Shown piece after piece: positions 56,201 to 62,200 of a stretch of DNA of 64,000 bases. This DNA is from Climacteris rufus (lineage: Eukaryota; Chordata; Aves; Passeriformes; Climacteridae), in assembly GCA_013398175.1 (NCBI GenBank), contig VZRZ01001925.1, forward strand, positions 1,059,118-1,123,117, read 5' to 3'. Within the stretch, counting starts at the first letter, position 1. Each line of letters opens with the position of its first letter. Made by a program: the position numbers and the translations under genes. The notes under the pieces are model-generated. The model made no database searches. It was not told the DNA's origin and was given only the letters and a program-made list of their open reading frames with translations.

Positions 56201-59200
56201 AATGGCTCAGATTGCCTACCCACAGCCTCCTGGGTATAATATTCGTTTGAATAAAAGTTGATTGAATTTTTTTTTTTAACTAATCTTATTCTTTTGTTAG
56301 AGCCACAAGCAACCTGCTGCCTTCATTGTAACCCAGCACCCTTTGCCCAACACCATAGCAGATTTCTGGAGGCTGGTGTTTGATTACAACTGTTCCTCTG
56401 TGGTGATGCTCAATGAGATGGATGCAGCACAGGTGAGTGACTCTTCATTCCTGGCATGTCACTTCCTTCTCAAATCCAGGTGTTTGCAGAGAGTTCCTGC
56501 TACCATTTTCTTTTACCCTCCCACCCCAATAAATAAATGAGGGGGAACTAGAAAGTAACAGCTGCTGTTTGAGGGTATAATGAAGAATAAGTCCACATGC
56601 TTGGCTCTTTGTAAGTTAATTCCTATTACAATTAGCAGGGATCATAGAATCGTGGGAGGGTTTGGTGTGAAGGGACCTTAAAACCCATTTTATTTCAACC
56701 CCCTGCCATGGGCAGGGACACCTCCCACTGTCCCAGGTTGCTCCAAACCCCATCCAACCTGGCCTTGGACACTGCCAGGGATGGGGCAGCCACAGCTTCT
56801 CTGGGCACCCTTTGCCAGGGCTTCCCCACTCCCACAGGGAAGAATTTCTTCCCAGTATCCCATCTAACCCTGCCTTTATTCACCTTGATGCCATTCTCCC
56901 TTTTCCTATCACTCTGTACTCTTTTATATACTAGAAAGTTGCTATAAGATCTCCCCAGAGCCTTCTTGTGGCTGAAATATATATAAATATATATTATAAA
57001 AATATGTTATGTAAATACTTTGATTAAAAATTATGTAAAGTTGATATATTTAAAAGTGTAACAAAGTTTTATAAAAATACTCGATATATTACATAATTAC
57101 TTTGTGTTTGCAGGCCAAAATTTCCCTCCCAGACCCACTTTCTTCCCTTTCATACTTTTGTCTGTGCTTGGCTCAGAAAAATGCTCCCTACCACAGCCCC
57201 AGTGTGCTTCACACTTGCCTTTTTCACATGGCATTTCCAGAAGAATAAAACCAAGAGACCTGAAATAATTTGAAGGATCTTTCCCTTGAGATTTCTAGCA
57301 CAATTCTGTAATCCTGAGAAATGTGCTTTGCACAGTTTCTTTAGAAGAACATAAGGCTTTGTATTTTTTATTTTTAATTCCATGTGTAAGCTGGTTTTGG
57401 CTACTGGACACAGCATTATTTTCAGGATTTGAGCTTGCCAGGGAGGAGCCTTTGCCATTCCTCCTGTACTGGTGTCTCCAGCCACCTTGCTGATGAGTGG
57501 CAGAGGATAACAGCTTTCAAAAAGGCATAATCATGCAATTTGTGTGAAGAGTACATTTGGCATGGCTAATTCACCCATTACAGCACTTGTTCAATGAGAG
57601 GAGAGGAACCCTCAAGTAGCTGGTACTTCATGGATTAATTTTTCATTTGTCTCTTCCCTGTCTTACCACACTTGAAGGCAGCGAAATTATTGGTCTCCTT
57701 TATGGTGGTGGTGAAATGGTGGTGGAGAAACCAATCACCCCATTCTGAAGGGGATGTCCCATCGGGGGGAACACTCTGGGGTTCCATCCCAGCCCCAGTG
57801 AGAGCTGTTCTTGGCAGTGAGCTCTCTTGGTGCCCTGCAGAGCCCCACCACTCTGAGGTCCTCTGCATTTGCTGCTTCCTCTCCAATCCACCCTCCTTGA
57901 CTCTGCATCTCAGCATTGAATCCAGAGACAAATTTCATCTTTTTCTTTTTTTTTCCTGACACTTCAAAGAAAAAACCAGCTTTTTCTGGAAATGACACGC
58001 TTTCTCTCACTTGGCTCTTGGAAAACACAACCCTTTCAGCCCAGCCAGTGTTATTCCTGTGACTATCTTTCTACACAAGGTTTTACCTTCTTAGTTTTTT
58101 CCTAGCAAAGTTTTGCTGTTATGATGTGGTCTGTAGGCACAGAAAAGAGGATTTGGCAGTGCATGAAGTCACTTTGACAGTTTCTGTAGCACAGTGTTAC
58201 CTCCCTCGAGAGTGCAGCCAATGCCAAAACACCCAGGTGGCACTGGGAGTTAAGGAGGATTTTAAAGTTTGTATTTTATGAGCTATCAGGACAAGGTGTG
58301 ACAGTTTGATATCTCAGAATCATTTGGAGTGGAAAAGTCCTCTAAGACCAACAGTTGAATCCCAGCAGCTCAGCACTGCCAAGACCATCACTAACCCATG
58401 TCCCCAGGTGATACATCTGCACATCCTTTAAATCCCTCCAGGGATGGTGACTCCACAGCTGCTCTGGACAACTTCTTCAACAGGCTTCTAATGCCTGACC
58501 ACCCTTTCAGTGCAGAAATTTTCCCTAATATCCAGCCTAAACCTCCCCTGGCACAGCCTCAGGCTGTTTCCTCTGCTCCTGTCCCTGTTCCCTGGGAGCA
58601 GAGCCCGACCCCCCTGGCTGCCCCTCCTGGCAGGAGCTGTGCAGAGCCAGCAGGGCCCCCTGAGCCTCCTTTGCTCCAGGCTGAGCCCCCCCCCCAGGTT
58701 CCCTTAGCTGCTCCTGGTGCTCCAGCCCCTTCCCCAGCTCCATTGCCCTTCACACCACACAACCATTGTGTGTTTGAACCTCACACCATTGACCTCAGCC
58801 CATCAGTGCAGATCCCTCTGCAGAACCTTCCTACCCTCCAGCACATCATCAGATCCATTGTGGAGATGAGTTTTCTGGAAGGGAACTTGACACTGTGTCT
58901 ACACTGTCAGTCCATGACAATGTTGTTATTATCTGTGTGTTCATCAATGCCTGATCTGAGGCTGTGCCCTGAGTACAGGAAAAAGGTGCAAATAAACCCA
59001 TGTGGAGGTCAGAGAACATAACAGAGAGTTTCAAACAGTGTATATACATGTGTTTGGATAGGTGGCCATTCACAGACCTGCTCTGGGAGAAGCAGATTTT
59101 TCATATTAAGGGAAGGTTTAATCTTTTTGTGCTCTCCACTGCACCTTGAGGTTGTTTCCTAAAGCTCCTGTTCAGCTCACATCTCCCTGCCTATGGGACA

Positions 59201-62200
59201 CATGCTTTGAGAGGAGATCACTAGGCAGCTTGAAAGCCTGAATGAAGAGTAAAGAAACCCTTCAAAGGACTTGCTTGTGTGGTCTTGGCTGGCTTGCTTA
59301 ATCTTGAAAAACTAACAAGGGCAAAGATGCATAAGATTGTGTGAATATCCCACCCAATTTCAGTCCTATATGATCAAAGCAAGAACAGGAGTGCAGAATT
59401 AATGCAGTAGCATGCACACACTTGACGTTGTTGCTGGCAGTGATTGAACTTGAAAAGCTCGAGATCGAGTTCAAATGAGCATCTGGGGGTTTCAAAACTT
59501 GTACAAAATTACACTTGAAAATAGGAAGAAAAAAACTACAAAGAAATACAATCTTAGCAGAAACTGCTAATGAGATCTCATGCAAAATATTTTTTGCCAT
59601 AGTCTATTTCCAGATGGATTTAAAATACTTACATTGTAATTTGTGTGCATATGATCTTTTTTGTCCCTTCAGTTCAGTAATATCAGCACAAGAAAAAGAC
59701 TTCCAACCTGCTTCACAGATTTCAGAGATTCACTTGGGGTTCTCCCTGAAACCAGAGTTGCTCTTGCTGCTCTCAGAACAAACTCATTCTCCTTCCCCTG
59801 CTCACTGGTAGAGTCAGAAAGCTAAAAAGTTCTTCTTACAGAAAAAAGAAATTCCAGTTTGTTTGAATTAAGATTAATTTTCTTGGTGCCTGTACTGTTT
59901 CCTCATTTTTACCAAACCTCTATGGTTCCTATTAAATTTATCTACAGACACTAATCTTTTAATGTTCTTTTTAAATCTCTGCCTTTACAGAAGCTTCATT
60001 TGTCAGCCACCTTTTCTGCACCTTTAGACTCAGAATTCAATCAGTTCCAAATTGTGTTCATACAAAAATAGAGGAAGAAAAGTCCAGTTCTAAAATGTAT
60101 TTCTTTTTCTTCATATTCACAATATGAGCTAGTTTTACTGAGCTAGAATGAGTTCTTTTCTGAACAAAGCCATGTCATACAAGATCAGTGATGGATTTTG
60201 AGCTGGTTATGAAGCCAAAAGGAAAGATTGAATATGCATTTCCTTGCTAATAATTCAGATGCTTTCTGTTTCTTGTTCTGTTTTCTCCAGCTCTGCATGC
60301 AGTACTGGCCAGAGAAGACATCCTGCTGTTATGGCCCCATCCAAGTGGAGTTTGTGTCAGCAGACATTGATGAAGACATCATCAACCGGATATTCCGGAT
60401 CTGCAACATGGCCAGGGTAAGACCAGTGAAGCACCACACTCCCTAGTTATTCTCAAAAATACATTTTGGCACAAGGAAGAGGCAGAGCCAAGAGTTGTGG
60501 TTTAGAGATGCAGAATCTCTCACCTAGGAATGAAATTCCTCTACAGCTACTTCCTTTAATTAACATTTAATCAGTCTGTATTGCTAAAGGACTCTTGGCT
60601 GAAAGCAGAAACTGGATGATACGAGCTGAAAATGTGTATTTAAATAGTAAGCATTTTTCTGTGTATATTTGAGAACAATTCATCATTTAGTAGCCAATAT
60701 AAAACCATCAGTTTTGTAGGAAATAAACTGGGATAGTGTCAGCAGCTCTCCATCTGTCAGCTACCATGCAGCATCTCTGAAGACAGATGCAATGTTCACT
60801 GGCTAGACTGGGATTCCCAATTGCCACTGCTTTCCCTATAAATAAGCAACTGCCATTTCTGTAAGCAACTCTTTGTCTGTATCCCTCAGCCCCAGGACAG
60901 CTGAAATCATAGAAACCAAGTTTATCTGCACACTGGGCCCAGACAATCTGACTTCTGGGCTGCAGAAAAAAGCATCAGTAGAGGATTTTTTTCTCATTAG
61001 TTGTTTCCCAGATTGATTATGTTTCCTTTGTTGCTCTTCTTTCATTTTTTCTAATCAGAAATGGAAGCAGCCTCCACAAATTTTGTTTCCGTGCAGTTTA
61101 GCACATCAGTCTCTGTATGTTCAGAGCATGTGCAGCAGTTCAGTTGTGGCATTGCAGAGGGAACCTTGTGGTCCAGCTACACAAATTGATAAATTGGTTG
61201 GATATTAGACACCTTCCTGTGTCCCAGGGAGAGCCTTGGCCTGGTAAAGCTGCTCAGACCAAGGCTCTGTGACTCTCAGATGGATGCAGGGCTGGCAGGG
61301 TGGGTGCTGTGCGCTCACAGCTCTCTGCACACATCCGTGTCCAACACCACTGGCCACTGCCAGCAGCTTTATGGGGATCCTTTCCCTCCACAATGCCCAG
61401 AGAATTTCTGAGGGCTGCCTATACTTCTTATGACACAGCACAGACAACCAGGAAAAGCTGATGTAAATTTATTCTGTAAACCAAACAAGGCTCCTTGTGC
61501 CTGGTGCCTGCCTGGCTCTGTAATACCGAGTCATCATTGTTATCCAGATTAGGAAAAGCCCTTGTTCCTGCACTGTGTCAGGTACCCAGAGTGGAGAATG
61601 TTAACAGTGATGATGCAGGTGCAGAGGGGAAGGTGCCATGCAACCACTGCTGCCTGCTTTGCCCCGTTGCAGCCCCGTTGCAGCCCCCTGAGCAGGCTCT
61701 CTGTTGCAGCCGCAGGACGGGTACCGCATCGTGCAGCACCTGCAGTACATCGGCTGGCCGGCCTACAGGGACACCCCGCCCTCCAAACGCTCCCTCCTCA
61801 AGGTGGTCAGGAGGCTGGAGAAGTGGCAGGAGCAGTACGACGGCAGAGACGGGCGGACTGTGGTCCACTGCCTGTAAGTAGGGCTGGAAAATGTCTGCAA
61901 CCTCACGTGGCGCTGCCCGAAGACAACCGGCTGTGGGTCTGGAAATGTGGTGGTTTGCCAGGCTTCAGCTGGGGAAAATGGAGTTAAATTACATTTGTAA
62001 TACACTTCAAGTTGAATATTGTGCTGCATTACAGCATCCTGGCCCAGAGATTTTACTGACTGCAGTGAGGAATAGCTCCAAACCCCCTGCTACATTGTAG
62101 GTCTTGTGAATGGAGCCCAGAGGGAGCTGGAGCAGCTCTGCCACGTGCCCAGCTCTGACCATGGAGCTGCTGTGGGCCCCAGAGCAGGGAGGAGCTGCAC

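Larger units (their letters stand above)
53298..56300 (+). other. PTPRT: Intron l-m, 3.0 kb
   Basis: It contains a + strand CR1 tail (53470-53632), a T-run of about 17 nt (55510-55526), and a short GTA trinucleotide tract (56001-56018). Confidence 0.85.
56433..60290 (+). other. PTPRT: Intron m-n, 3.9 kb
   Basis: It contains two - strand CR1 fragments (56640-56970 and 58312-58860) and a strongly AT-rich tract (56975-57110). The 207-codon open frame at 58398-59021 is mostly inside the second CR1 and is not a gene. Confidence 0.85.

Noticed and set aside
58398..59021. 207-codon + strand open frame, Pro/Ala-rich in its middle
   Set aside because: More than two thirds lies inside an antisense CR1 (58312-58860). 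It has no splice sites fitting PTPRT and no domain; the composition comes from the repeat.
61495..61987. Two long + strand open frames (128 and 141 codons) over exon o
   Set aside because: Out-of-frame shadows of the conserved D2 exon at 61710-61873.
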